A stretch of 7,322 nt of DNA from SFEL01 sp964392455 (GTDB lineage: Bacteria; Bacillota; Clostridia; Christensenellales; CAG-138): contig CAYMPG010000046.1 in the NCBI GenBank assembly GCA_964392455.1, forward strand, positions 1 through 7,322, given 5' to 3'. The notes below the pieces were generated by a model. The model made no database searches. It was not told the DNA's origin and worked only from the letters and a program-made list of their open reading frames with translations. The number at the start of each line of letters is the position of its first letter. Position 1 is the first letter of the stretch. Both the position numbers and the translations under genes were made by a program. Of this stretch, positions 1 through 5,816 are shown one piece after another.

Positions 1-21
1 GACAGGTCTAGGCGCGGAGGA

Positions 22-99
22 GGGGAGGCTCGTGTATCCTATTCATCTGCACAGGGAGCTCGTGTGGCATATCCATCTGCCGGGGAGGCTCGTGTGTCC
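22..99 (+). repeat. Degenerate 30-bp tandem repeat, about 2.6 units
   Basis: Units start near 22, 52 and 82 with an exact period of 30. Each carries GCTCGTGT (28-35, 58-65, 88-95), and the first two units also share an ATCTGC block before the next unit starts. The third unit is cut short where the sequence changes to the terminator segment. The period is a multiple of three, so a translation shows a pseudo-repeat of ten residues, but no start with a ribosome site supports a gene. The mirror copy is at 6915-6992. Confidence 0.8.
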
Positions 100-131
100 A
101 CCCAAACCTTTATCTTACCCCCACCCAAAAC

Positions 132-160
132 AAAAAGGCCCATCCGTCATGGGCCTTTTT
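132..160. terminator. Symmetric bidirectional intrinsic terminator (left arm)
   Basis: AAAAAGGCCCAT at 132-143 pairs perfectly with ATGGGCCTTTTT at 149-160 around a 5-nt loop (CCGTC). The GC core is followed by five T on either strand, so it should stop transcription in both directions. From the minus strand it lies downstream of trmO and would be a backup stop for that operon. The identical structure is in the right arm at 6854-6882. Confidence 0.85.
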
Positions 161-216
161 GGAAAGTGCTGTAAAGGGGCATATTTAATATTGCCCTCTC
201 AATCTATATTCTTTTG

Positions 217-274
217 GTACTTTTCTTTTAAAGAAAAGTACGCTTCTTTTGGTTCTTTCTTTTAAAGAAAGAAC
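217..274. repeat. Pair of AT-rich perfect palindromes (left side)
   Basis: Two palindromes lie 10 bp apart. The first, 217-241, has 12-bp arms (GTACTTTTCTTT and its complement) around one central base. The second, 252-274, has 11-bp arms (GTTCTTTCTTT and its complement). Each is preceded by a CTTTTGG word. A related pair occupies 6740-6797 in opposite orientation, just inside the right arm. They could form hairpins in the trmO transcript or cruciforms in DNA. Function is unknown; they look like dispersed intergenic repeat modules. Confidence 0.8.
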
Positions 275-284
275 AAGGAAGGGG

Positions 285-306
285 TGCAGGGGGCTGGCCC
301 CCTGCA
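285..306 (-). terminator. GC-rich hairpin downstream of trmO
   Basis: TGCAGGGGG (285-293) pairs with CCCCCTGCA (298-306) around a 4-nt loop. Read on the minus strand the stem is followed by a pyrimidine-rich stretch with scattered T, not a clean T run. It may be a weak or secondary terminator, or simply part of the dispersed repeat module that continues into the AT-rich palindromes. Confidence 0.45.
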
Positions 307-309
307 TGG

Positions 310-342
310 GAAAAGCACACCCTGCTACTTCAAGTGTGTGCT
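310..342 (-). terminator. trmO: Probable intrinsic terminator of trmO
   Basis: On the minus strand AGCACAC (342-336) pairs with GTGTGCT (320-314), and the stem runs straight into TTTT (314-311, overlapping the last pair). The loop contains the trmO stop codon (327-325), so the stem starts inside the last codons of the gene. The 7-bp stem is short, and further hairpins lie downstream. Confidence 0.5.
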
Positions 343-1032
343 GCCGGCGGGGGTAACGTCGAATACGGTGAGGGTGCTGCCCTGCACGCGGAAGCGGATG
401 TCCAGCCCGGCGAATTCCAGGCCGTAGGGCAGGGCGGGGTCCTGCTGGTAGGCGGGGCGGGGATCCTGAGAGAGGGCGGCAATGAGGGATTGCTGCTTGT
501 CCTCAGGTATGAGCCGGAGCAGGTCAGGGGGGAATTCCACCTGCAATGCCTTGTGGAGCTGCACCCCGGCAAAGCCGGAAAGGGCCTCCGGATGGCTGTC
601 GGTGAAGGGCAGGTATGGCTTTATATCGTATATGGGAGTGCCGTCCATCAGGTCGGCGCCGGATACCGTAAGCACAGTGCCAAGCCCCGGGCGCTTTTCC
701 ATGGAAAGCAAGCGCACTGAGGAAAGGCCTATCGGGTTGGGCCGATAGGGGGAGCGGGTGGCAAAAACCCCCATGCGGGTATTCCCGCCAAGGCGAGGGG
801 GCTTAACGGTGGGGCGAAAGCCTGTGCTGCGGTTCTTTGAAAAGCCCCACAGCAGCCACAGGTGGGAATAGCCGGATAGCCCCCTCAGGGCATTTTCATC
901 CCGATAGTCCGGCTCGAATATTATCCTGCCCACAGGGCCCTCACCAAGGCCGCTCTGGCGGGGGATGCCGAATTTTTCGGTATAATCACAGCTCATGCGG
1001 GCAATGACCTTAAGCTCAAATGTATCTGACAT
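325..1032 (-). CDS. trmO: TrmO: tRNA (adenine(37)-N6)-methyltransferase
   Basis: This is the S-adenosylmethionine-dependent enzyme that methylates N6 of threonylcarbamoyladenosine-37 (t6A to m6t6A) in Thr-decoding tRNAs; it acts in the cytoplasm and tunes ACY codon decoding. At 235 residues it has the full length of Escherichia coli TrmO. Family motifs are intact: FGIPRQSGL (21-29), YSHLWLLWGF (55-64), RPTVKPPRLGG (73-83), GVFATRSPYRPNPIGLS (88-104), LMDGTPIYDIKPYLPF (128-143) forming the beta-barrel cofactor domain, and the C-terminal DPRPAY motif (190-195). The ATG has GGAGG (1042-1038) five bases upstream. It is third in an operon with a sigma factor and its putative anti-sigma factor, only 12 bp after the latter. 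The housekeeping tRNA-modification role is well established for the family; placement under an ECF sigma factor is the odd point. Confidence 0.95.
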   Translation of the reverse strand: MSDTFELKVIARMSCDYTEKFGIPRQSGLGEGPVGRIIFEPDYRDENALRGLSGYSHLWLLWGFSKNRSTGFRPTVKPPRLGGNTRMGVFATRSPYRPNPIGLSSVRLLSMEKRPGLGTVLTVSGADLMDGTPIYDIKPYLPFTDSHPEALSGFAGVQLHKALQVEFPPDLLRLIPEDKQQSLIAALSQDPRPAYQQDPALPYGLEFAGLDIRFRVQGSTLTVFDVTPAGSTHLK

Positions 1033-1044
1033 ATGGGCCTCCGG

Positions 1045-1749
1045 CTATTGCACGGCGGAGCATACGCCCCTGAGCAGCGCTGCAAGATCCTCAGCACTGC
1101 CGGCGCTGGCTGCACTTATGCATATTACGCCGCTGCCGGTATTCCACAGGGCGGTGTTTTCGCAGGCGGATACGGTGATTTCAGCATAGCCCGGGTCAAT
1201 ATCCTCCCTGTCGCAGGGAGTTATGACGGCGGCGGGGCACAGCTCCTTCAGCCGCTCCTCAAGGCCCGGGTCAGGCATGCCTATATAGTAGCTGCCGGTG
1301 TCTGCATAAAGGGTACATTCATCCATGCCTCCATCCAGTGGGCTGCTTGCAGAGGCGCTGCCGGAGGTATCTGCGGCATCCTCTGTGATAACGGCCTCCT
1401 CTGCCATGGCCGTCTCGGGGGCGGCAGCCTCGGCGGGAGCTTCTTCCACAGGAGCGGCATCATACTGGGCCTCCACTGCCGCTTCTTCAATTATGCCTGC
1501 CTCTGCCTCCATTATGTCCTGGGTCTGTTCGGAGCCTGCCCCCTTGAGATAGCCTCCGGGCAGCATTGCCGCAGCGCCAAGTATAATCACGCAGGCGGCG
1601 GCCATGCCAAGGTATTTTACGGTTTTGTGGGTCATTTTGCGGGGAGCGGCGCTTTTTGTGAGAATGGACTGATACATTTCATCATAATCCACTGCCCCAT
1701 TGGCCTCCTCGCCAATAAGGTAAAGGAGCTTATCCATATTATCAGCCAT
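1045..1749 (-). CDS. Single-pass membrane protein, putative anti-sigma factor
   Basis: The 234-residue protein has a short cytoplasmic N-terminus (1-43), one membrane segment (about 45-63, with AAACVIILGAAAML), a long Ala/Glu-rich acidic linker (about 78-127), a Ser-rich patch (129-137) and an extracytoplasmic C-terminal domain (about 144-234) with four cysteines. Its start overlaps the sigma gene by 8 bp (ATG inside ATAAATGGCTGA), which points to translational coupling. This arrangement, one membrane span directly after an ECF sigma gene, is typical of anti-sigma factors that hold the sigma factor at the membrane until an envelope signal releases it. The N-terminal part has no HxxxCxxC zinc motif as in RsiW-type ZAS proteins, so it would belong to another class. 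The C-terminal domain is not one I recognise; it may be a sensor. Function is inferred from topology and context. Confidence 0.72.
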   Translation of the reverse strand: MADNMDKLLYLIGEEANGAVDYDEMYQSILTKSAAPRKMTHKTVKYLGMAAACVIILGAAAMLPGGYLKGAGSEQTQDIMEAEAGIIEEAAVEAQYDAAPVEEAPAEAAAPETAMAEEAVITEDAADTSGSASASSPLDGGMDECTLYADTGSYYIGMPDPGLEERLKELCPAAVITPCDREDIDPGYAEITVSACENTALWNTGSGVICISAASAGSAEDLAALLRGVCSAVQ

Positions 1750-2257
1750 TTATCTCACCTTCTTTCAGCAGCTCCAGGAGCCTTGCTCTTGCCCGGGATA
1801 TGCGGGATTTTATCGTGCCCTCGGTGGCGCCGGTAAGGGCGGCTATCTGGGCGCAGGTCATGCCGGAGTAATAGTGCAGCATTACCGCCTCGCTGTATAT
1901 GTGGGGCAGCCGCTCTATGGCCTGCCGCACCATGCGGCGCTGGTCTGCGCTTATGGCGGAGGGCTCCGGCATATCGTACAGGGCGGTGCTTTCCCGCTCA
2001 GGCAGCTCATCCACAGGGTATTCCCGCTTTTGCCGACGCTTTATATCCAGCGCCAGGTTTACCGCCACCCGGTACAGCCACGCCCTGAGCTGGCCATCCT
2101 CCATGGCGGTCAGCTTGCCCATGTGCTTTATGGCACGCAGGAATACATTCTGGGCCACATCCTTTGCGTCGCTATCCGAGCGCAGGAGGGAATATGCCGC
2201 CCAGTATACCATTTTGGAATGTTCACGGTATATGGACTCAAGGTCTCTTTGGGGCAA
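1742..2257 (-). CDS. ECF-family RNA polymerase sigma factor (sigma-70 group 4)
   Basis: An alternative sigma factor that directs RNA polymerase to a small regulon, usually in response to envelope or surface stress. Starting at TTG 2257 gives 171 residues, a normal ECF length. Region 2 covers about 5-77 (LESIYREHSKMVYWAAYSLL, DAKDVAQNVFLRAI, LRAWLYRVAVNLALDIKRR) and region 4 about 107-165 (AIERLPHIYSEAVMLHYYSG, then the helix-turn-helix MTCAQIAALTGATEGTIKSRISRARARLL in two parts, 133-161). I chose the TTG because GGAGGTG (2272-2266) lies eight bases before it and homology begins at residue 5; upstream ATG codons give a tail unlike sigma factors that crosses a hairpin. It is first in the operon with the putative anti-sigma gene and trmO. 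The ECF subgroup cannot be assigned by eye. Confidence 0.92.
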   Translation of the reverse strand: MPQRDLESIYREHSKMVYWAAYSLLRSDSDAKDVAQNVFLRAIKHMGKLTAMEDGQLRAWLYRVAVNLALDIKRRQKREYPVDELPERESTALYDMPEPSAISADQRRMVRQAIERLPHIYSEAVMLHYYSGMTCAQIAALTGATEGTIKSRISRARARLLELLKEGEING

Positions 2258-2265
2258 AGTGAAGC

Positions 2266-2272
2266 CACCTCC
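2266..2272 (-). promoter_or_regulatory. Ribosome binding site deciding the sigma TTG start
   Basis: GGAGGTG on the minus strand sits eight bases upstream of TTG 2257. It is the strongest Shine-Dalgarno match in the region and rules for the TTG over more distal ATG codons, none of which keeps sigma-factor homology. Confidence 0.8.
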
Positions 2273-2288
2273 GTCCTGATGATATAAT

Positions 2289-2315
2289 AACGCTTGACCT
2301 TGCAAACAGGTTGCA
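2289..2315 (-). promoter_or_regulatory. Candidate ECF-type promoter of the sigma operon
   Basis: Minus-strand TGCAAC (2315-2310), a 17-bp spacer, then CGTT (2292-2289). This resembles ECF promoters such as Bacillus sigma-M sites (TGAAAC, 16-17 bp, CGTC). Transcription would start about 10 bp before the ribosome site, giving a compact leader. If real, the sigma factor probably activates its own operon, trmO included. The motif is short and unverified. Confidence 0.45.
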
Positions 2316-2326
2316 CAGATATTGTG

Positions 2327-2335
2327 ATTATACCA
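2327..2335 (-). promoter_or_regulatory. Candidate extended -10 element (TGGTATAAT)
   Basis: On the minus strand TATAAT (2332-2327) is preceded by TGG, an extended -10 match for the housekeeping sigma factor. No good -35 hexamer lies 16-18 bp upstream. It could supply basal transcription of the sigma operon from about 60 bp upstream of the gene. Confidence 0.45.
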
Positions 2336-2408
2336 GATAAGAGGGCGAATTTGTGCATATATGCAAACAAAGGCAGCCGCAAAAGTGAAGCATTTCTGAC
2401 GTAAAGGT

Positions 2409-2448
2409 AAAAAAACGCCCCAATTGTTGCGGTAAAGCAACTATTGGG
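2409..2448 (-). terminator. Minus-strand intrinsic terminator in the divergent region
   Basis: On the minus strand CCCAAT-A-GTTGC (2448-2437) pairs with GCAAC-A-ATTGGG (2430-2419) with one internal mismatch and a 6-nt loop, then GCG and seven T (2415-2409). It faces away from the DUF1292 gene, so it would stop antisense or read-through transcription before it enters the sigma operon. It overlaps the candidate promoter of the DUF1292 gene on the other strand. Confidence 0.7.
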
Positions 2449-2455
2449 ATAAAAT
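2427..2455 (+). promoter_or_regulatory. Candidate promoter of the DUF1292 gene
   Basis: TTGCGG (2427-2432), a 17-bp spacer and TAAAAT (2450-2455) lie about 54 bp upstream of ATG 2509. The match is fair. The -35 element sits inside the arm of the minus-strand terminator hairpin, so cruciform formation or antisense transcription could affect it. Confidence 0.45.
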
Positions 2456-2508
2456 ATCAGCAAAGAAGCAATGCTTACAGCATGCCAATTAAAAAGGAGA
2501 ATCTTAAA

Positions 2509-2808
2509 ATGGAAGAGCTGGAAAAGGACATAGTCGTATTTACCGACGAGGAAGGCAACGAAGTAGAGCTGGAAGTGGTGGATTACTTTGACTATGCCGG
2601 CGACGAGTACGCCGTCATGGTGGACCCTGCCGCAGGGGAGGACGAGGAGCAGGATCTGTTCGTATTCAAAATCGAGGTGGATGGCGAATATGAAAACTTT
2701 GTGCCTGCCGATGAGGACAAGATGGACGCCCTCTCTCAGATAGTTGAGACCCGGCTGGACTGTGACAAGGAAAGCTGCGAGGGCTGCAACGGCTGCAATA
2801 TCGAGTAA
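2509..2808 (+). CDS. DUF1292 family protein with cysteine-rich C-terminus
   Basis: A 99-residue, very acidic protein of the DUF1292 (YrzB-like) family common in Firmicutes; biochemical role unknown. The family core is visible as IVVFTDEEGNEVELEVVDYFDYAGDEYAVM (residues about 8-37, given as the known beta-strand pattern) followed by EQDLFVFKIEVDGE (about 47-60) and ENFVPADEDKMDAL. ATG 2509 is preferred because AAGGAG (2494-2499) lies nine bases before it; an in-frame ATG at 2482 has no ribosome site. The tail, CDKESCEGCNGCNIE, holds four cysteines in the pattern Cx4CxxCxxC, which suggests metal or iron-sulfur binding; this is inference, and I do not know it as a standard part of the family. 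It is the first plus-strand gene, divergent from the sigma operon. Confidence 0.85.
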   Translation: MEELEKDIVVFTDEEGNEVELEVVDYFDYAGDEYAVMVDPAAGEDEEQDLFVFKIEVDGEYENFVPADEDKMDALSQIVETRLDCDKESCEGCNGCNIE

Positions 2809-2820
2809 CACTTACAGGGG

Positions 2821-2872
2821 AGGGGGCGCAGGTCGTCCCCCTTCCGCTTAAGGGCCCTGGATTACCGGCCCT
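2821..2872 (+). terminator. Two weak hairpins after the DUF1292 gene
   Basis: AGGGGG (2821-2826) pairs with CCCCCT (2837-2842), and AGGGCC (2851-2856) pairs with GGCCCT (2867-2872). Neither is followed by a good T run; the second is followed by GATATTATTA. They may form a leaky terminator or an mRNA 3' end, so read-through into the next gene is possible. Confidence 0.35.
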
Positions 2873-2913
2873 GATATTATTACGACCCTATCCAATATAA
2901 TTTAAGAGGGGGT

Positions 2914-3669
2914 ATGCAAAGAATGTTTTCAAGCAAAGAATTTCGTTCCATTGCCCGGGATAAGCTGAGGGGAAAATGGGGAAGGTCTATACTGGTCACC
3001 TTCCTTGCTATACTGCTGGGCGCAAACGGCATCTCCACCGGCGGCACAAGCTCCGTCAGCACGGAGGCGGTTTCCGAGGGAGTAAGCTCCGGCATGACGG
3101 TAATGGAGAGCGTTGCCGCAAGCCTCAGCGAGATCTCCGGCCTCAATATCACCGTGCCTGTGCTTACCGGCGTATTTATAGGCGCAGGAGTGCTGTCGGT
3201 GGTGCTGTTTCTGGTGGGAGCCGCCGTATCCCTGGGCCACAAAAAGTATTATACAGACCTTATCCTTTATAACAGGGCGGATAGCGTAGGCGTGCTGTTT
3301 GACAGGTTTGACATATTCATCAAGGCCGTGGGGCTGGAGCTGTTTATGAACCTGTTTGTAATGCTGTGGAGCCTGCTGTTTATCATTCCGGGCATAGTGG
3401 CAAGCTACAGGTATGCCCTTGCGCCCTACCTTATGGCAGAGCATCCGGAGATGGGCATACGGGAGGCGGTAAACATGAGCAAGCAGCTTATGAACGGCCA
3501 CAAGGGGAGGCTGTTTTCCCTGCATCTGAGCTTTATCGGCTGGGCCATACTCTGCATATTTACCCTTGGCATAGGAAATCTGTGGCTGAATCCCTATATG
3601 GCGGCTGCAGAGGCTGCGTTTTATATTGAGCGCACCGGCCGGGGAATACCCACGGTGGAAGGAAACTAA
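2914..3669 (+). CDS. DUF975 family integral membrane protein
   Basis: A 251-residue polytopic membrane protein of the DUF975 family, widespread in Firmicutes and of unknown function. A basic N-terminus (FRSIARDKLRGKWGRS) leads into membrane segments at about 24-40, 81-107, 140-163 and 206-227. A Ser/Thr-rich, probably external loop (41-80) separates the first two. Typical family features are FIIPGIVASYRYALAPYLMAEHP (155-177 region), then a conserved AxxxSxxxMxGxKxxxFxLxxSFIGW stretch and the C-terminal LWLNPYMAAAEAAFY. The ATG at 2914 has GAGG only four bases away, while the ATG at 2923 has GGGGG ten bases away, so either may be used. TATAAT at 2896-2901 could be a local -10 element, but it would leave almost no leader for the 2914 start. 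It may otherwise be read from the DUF1292 promoter. Confidence 0.85.
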   Translation: MQRMFSSKEFRSIARDKLRGKWGRSILVTFLAILLGANGISTGGTSSVSTEAVSEGVSSGMTVMESVAASLSEISGLNITVPVLTGVFIGAGVLSVVLFLVGAAVSLGHKKYYTDLILYNRADSVGVLFDRFDIFIKAVGLELFMNLFVMLWSLLFIIPGIVASYRYALAPYLMAEHPEMGIREAVNMSKQLMNGHKGRLFSLHLSFIGWAILCIFTLGIGNLWLNPYMAAAEAAFYIERTGRGIPTVEGN

Positions 3670-3676
3670 GATTATT

Positions 3677-3705
3677 TCGCACAAATGCTTAGAGCATTTG
3701 TGCGA
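3677..3705 (+). terminator. Perfect 13-bp hairpin after the DUF975 gene
   Basis: TCGCACAAATGCT (3677-3689) pairs with AGCATTTGTGCGA (3693-3705) around a 3-nt loop, starting 8 bp after the stop codon. What follows is TTAAAT, not a T run, so termination would be inefficient. It could instead protect the mRNA 3' end. It is the first member of the hairpin cluster that fills this gap. Confidence 0.5.
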
Positions 3706-3906
3706 TTAAATCCCTTACGGGAGCTTTTACATGATTTGCCTATAAGCTCTGCGGGGTTTACCGGGCGGCAAATGCCTACGGCTTTCGCTCAAAATCTTTT
3801 GGGTTTTGAGCGAGGGTCAGGGAAAAGCAATAGCTTTTCCCTGATATTGCACAAGGACTTTGCCATTGTGCAATATGCGCCGCCGGTATATCAACACTGA
3901 ACACAA

Positions 3907-3928
3907 GCCTGCCGCTTTCCCGGCAGGC
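3907..3928. terminator. GC-rich hairpin, possible terminator
   Basis: GCCTGCCG (3907-3914) and CGGCAGGC (3921-3928) form an 8-bp stem with a 6-nt loop. On the plus strand ATAAAATAAAT follows; on the minus strand TTGTGTT follows. The shape is that of an intrinsic terminator, but neither T run is strong. It lies about 64 bp upstream of the hydrolase start. Confidence 0.35.
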
Positions 3929-3991
3929 ATAAAATAAATCCAGCAGCAGGGTGCCTTACTCCCCTGCTGCACTGTAGCGAGGTAATGTTTT

Positions 3992-5770
3992 ATGGATATC
4001 ACCATTCAGATGCGAAGCATAGAGCTGCTTGTGAAGCTGCTCAAGCGGGATACCGAGGGCATACCCCAATATGGCTATGCCCCCCAGAAGCAAAGCACCG
4101 CCATGCAGCCTGTGGAGCAGCCCCTCATGCGCTGCACCCCCGAGGAGGCAGGCATAAGCAGCGCCGTGGTGGAGCAGCTTTTTAAAACCATAGACAGCCA
4201 GGTGGATAACCTTGGCGTCCATTCCATGATGCTCATACGGGATGGCAGGGTATTTGCCGAGGGCTACTGGGCCCCCTACCGGCCGGATGTGCCCCATATG
4301 CTGTATTCTGCCAGCAAGAGCATAGTTTCCACCGCCATGGGCTTTGCCTATGACGAGGGGCTTATTGACCTTGACCGCCGGCTTGATGACATATTCACAG
4401 AGCTCCCCGCCTCCTCAAATAAATGGAACAGGCAGCTCACCGTGCGGCATCTTCTCACCATGAGCACCGGCATACGCTTTAACGAGGTGGGCAGTATGCT
4501 GGATAAGGACTGGATAAAGATGTTTATGGAGTCCGTGCCCAAGTTTGAGCCGGGCACCCAGTTTGAATACAATTCCCTCAATACCTATATGCTTTCGGCG
4601 GTGCTGCGCCGTGTAACCGGCCAGACCCTTACCGAATATCTTACTCCCCGGCTCTATGAGCCCCTTGGCATTACCAATCACGTCTGGGAGACCTGCCCCA
4701 TGGGCATTGAGCGGGGCGGCTGGGGCCTGAGCCTGTGCATTGAAGACCTTGCCAAGATAGCAAAGCTGTATCTTGACCGGGGCGTATGGAATGGCAAGCG
4801 GTTACTCAGCGAGGAGTGGCTGGATATGTCCACCACCCGCCAGATAGATACGCCAAACGGCGAAATAAACCACGGCTACGGCTTCCAGATATGGATGAAT
4901 TCAGATGGGGTATATCAGTTTAACGGTGCCTTCGGCCAGTATGCCGTAATGTTCCCCAAAATAAACGCCGCCGCCATAATATTCAGCGGCAGTGCCCAGC
5001 TCTTTGCAAAGACCTCCCTCATGCAGGCCCTTTCCTCCTGCCTGTGGAGCGCAGGGGATGCCCCTCTGCCCCAGTATCCCGAGGGGTATAAGCGGCTTAC
5101 GGATTACACCTGCAGCCTCAGGTTCTCCCCCACACCCTCAAGGGTGGGCCTGGAAAACGACCCGGAGCAGTTTGACAGGCTGTGCGATACCCTCAATGGC
5201 AGAGAATACCGGCTGGACAGCACCCCCGGTGCAGTATTTCCCCAGCCCCTCCAGAGCGTATACGGCTGCTATTCCCAGGGCGTGGATGTGATTCGCTTCA
5301 CCCGGCTGGACAGGGAGACCCTTGCCATCACCTTTTATGAGCATTGCGAGCGCAATACCCTCTACGTTAAGCGGGATGGCTCCCTTACGGATTCCCGCTA
5401 CGGCATGAAGGAGGAGCGGCATCTTGTATCCACCCGTGGCATCTGGATGCAAAATGAGGATGAAATATGCCTTACCCTGTTTCCCAGCTTCATTGAAACG
5501 CCGGATACCCGCATAATAGAAATGCGTATGATAGGGGAAAACATGGAGATAGTATTCGATGAGACCCCCACAGCCCAGGGTGCCACGATAATGCTGCTGG
5601 AGCTGGTGGGCCTTATGGATGAAAAGGCCATAAAGCGCCTTGTGCCCGCCATGAAGCACGTGCCCGGCCTCAATGAGGACAGCCTCAATGAGCTGGTAAA
5701 GAAATACGCTGCGCCCCGTGCCTTCGGCAGGCTCATACACGATCACGATCTGCCCGGCATTGCCGATTGA
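3992..5770 (+). CDS. Serine hydrolase, beta-lactamase (class C) fold, with long C-terminal extension
   Basis: A 592-residue serine hydrolase of the beta-lactamase/penicillin-binding-protein fold (class C/esterase branch); the substrate is unknown. The nucleophile motif is S106-A-S-K109 inside MLYSASKS, the second motif is Y193-N-S in FEYNSLN, and a Gly-rich segment NGAFGQY (311-317) fits the position of the third. Other family stretches are RHLLTMSTGI (152-161), EPGTQFEYNS, LYEPLGI (221-227) and the GGWGLSLCIEDLAKIAKLYL region (242-261). The catalytic domain ends near 345; about 245 further residues, predicted beta-rich, are of a kind I do not recognise. There is no signal peptide or membrane span, so it is probably cytoplasmic, unlike true beta-lactamases. 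The ATG has CGAGG nine bases upstream (3978-3982). The nucleotidyltransferase gene follows after 46 bp. Resistance to antibiotics should not be assumed. Confidence 0.88.
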   Translation: MDITIQMRSIELLVKLLKRDTEGIPQYGYAPQKQSTAMQPVEQPLMRCTPEEAGISSAVVEQLFKTIDSQVDNLGVHSMMLIRDGRVFAEGYWAPYRPDVPHMLYSASKSIVSTAMGFAYDEGLIDLDRRLDDIFTELPASSNKWNRQLTVRHLLTMSTGIRFNEVGSMLDKDWIKMFMESVPKFEPGTQFEYNSLNTYMLSAVLRRVTGQTLTEYLTPRLYEPLGITNHVWETCPMGIERGGWGLSLCIEDLAKIAKLYLDRGVWNGKRLLSEEWLDMSTTRQIDTPNGEINHGYGFQIWMNSDGVYQFNGAFGQYAVMFPKINAAAIIFSGSAQLFAKTSLMQALSSCLWSAGDAPLPQYPEGYKRLTDYTCSLRFSPTPSRVGLENDPEQFDRLCDTLNGREYRLDSTPGAVFPQPLQSVYGCYSQGVDVIRFTRLDRETLAITFYEHCERNTLYVKRDGSLTDSRYGMKEERHLVSTRGIWMQNEDEICLTLFPSFIETPDTRIIEMRMIGENMEIVFDETPTAQGATIMLLELVGLMDEKAIKRLVPAMKHVPGLNEDSLNELVKKYAAPRAFGRLIHDHDLPGIAD

Positions 5771-5800
5771 TTTTCCCATACCAAAGCAGACCCACACACC

Positions 5801-5807
5801 AAGGAGG
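5801..5807 (+). promoter_or_regulatory. Ribosome binding site deciding the nucleotidyltransferase start
   Basis: AAGGAGG lies three bases before ATG 5811 and nine before ATG 5817. Normal spacing favours 5817, which also gives the family-typical N-terminus MAKPVLVLMAAG. The frame remains open upstream to 5718, but that stretch overlaps the hydrolase gene and has no homology. Confidence 0.7.
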
Positions 5808-5816
5808 TATATGACC

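Larger units (their letters stand above)
3..176 (+). repeat. Left arm of a perfect 174-bp inverted repeat
   Basis: Every base from 3 to 176 is the reverse complement of 7011 down to 6838 (paired positions sum to 7014). I checked this block by block and found no mismatch. Identity breaks at position 2 on the outer side and 177 on the inner side, although position 1 matches again, so the repeat could continue imperfectly beyond the window edge. The arm contains a 30-bp tandem repeat and a bidirectional terminator and no convincing gene. Perfect identity over 174 bp implies recent duplication or ongoing homogenisation. No transposase is present, so this is not a recognisable insertion sequence. 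Confidence 0.97.
3670..3991. repeat. Cluster of about seven consecutive hairpins, gene-free gap
   Basis: This 322-bp gap holds no convincing gene but a chain of inverted repeats: 3677-3705 (13-bp stem), 3721-3749 (GAGCTT/AAGCTC), 3785-3813 (10 bp, TCGCTCAAAA arms), 3817-3844 (12 bp, TCAGGGAAAAGC arms), 3844-3876 (11 bp, ATATTGCACAA arms), 3907-3928 (8 bp, GCCTGCCG arms) and 3943-3970 (9 bp, GCAGCAGGG arms). The stems have different sequences, so this is not one tandem repeat. It may be a mosaic of dispersed palindromic elements, or a structured RNA or 5' leader of the hydrolase gene. I find no good promoter in it. Confidence 0.75.

Noticed and set aside
32..265. Plus-strand open frame through the left arm
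   Set aside because: It crosses the terminator and AT-rich palindromes and has no family resemblance or ribosome site.
1033..1836. Long plus-strand open frame opposite the sigma and anti-sigma genes
   Set aside because: It is a codon-bias shadow of the minus-strand genes, which carry clear family motifs; its product is compositionally odd.
2258..2440. N-terminal extension of the sigma factor to ATG 2440
   Set aside because: The extra 61 residues do not resemble a sigma factor, the start is inside a terminator hairpin, and a strong ribosome site serves TTG 2257.
2929..3684. Minus-strand open frame opposite the DUF975 gene
   Set aside because: The plus strand encodes a recognisable DUF975 protein; the opposite product has no known pattern.
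3670..3991. CRISPR array
   Set aside because: The hairpins differ in sequence and spacing, so there are no regular direct repeats with unique spacers.
5718..5816. N-terminal extension of the nucleotidyltransferase
   Set aside because: It overlaps the end of the hydrolase gene in another frame, while AAGGAGG is correctly placed for ATG 5817.
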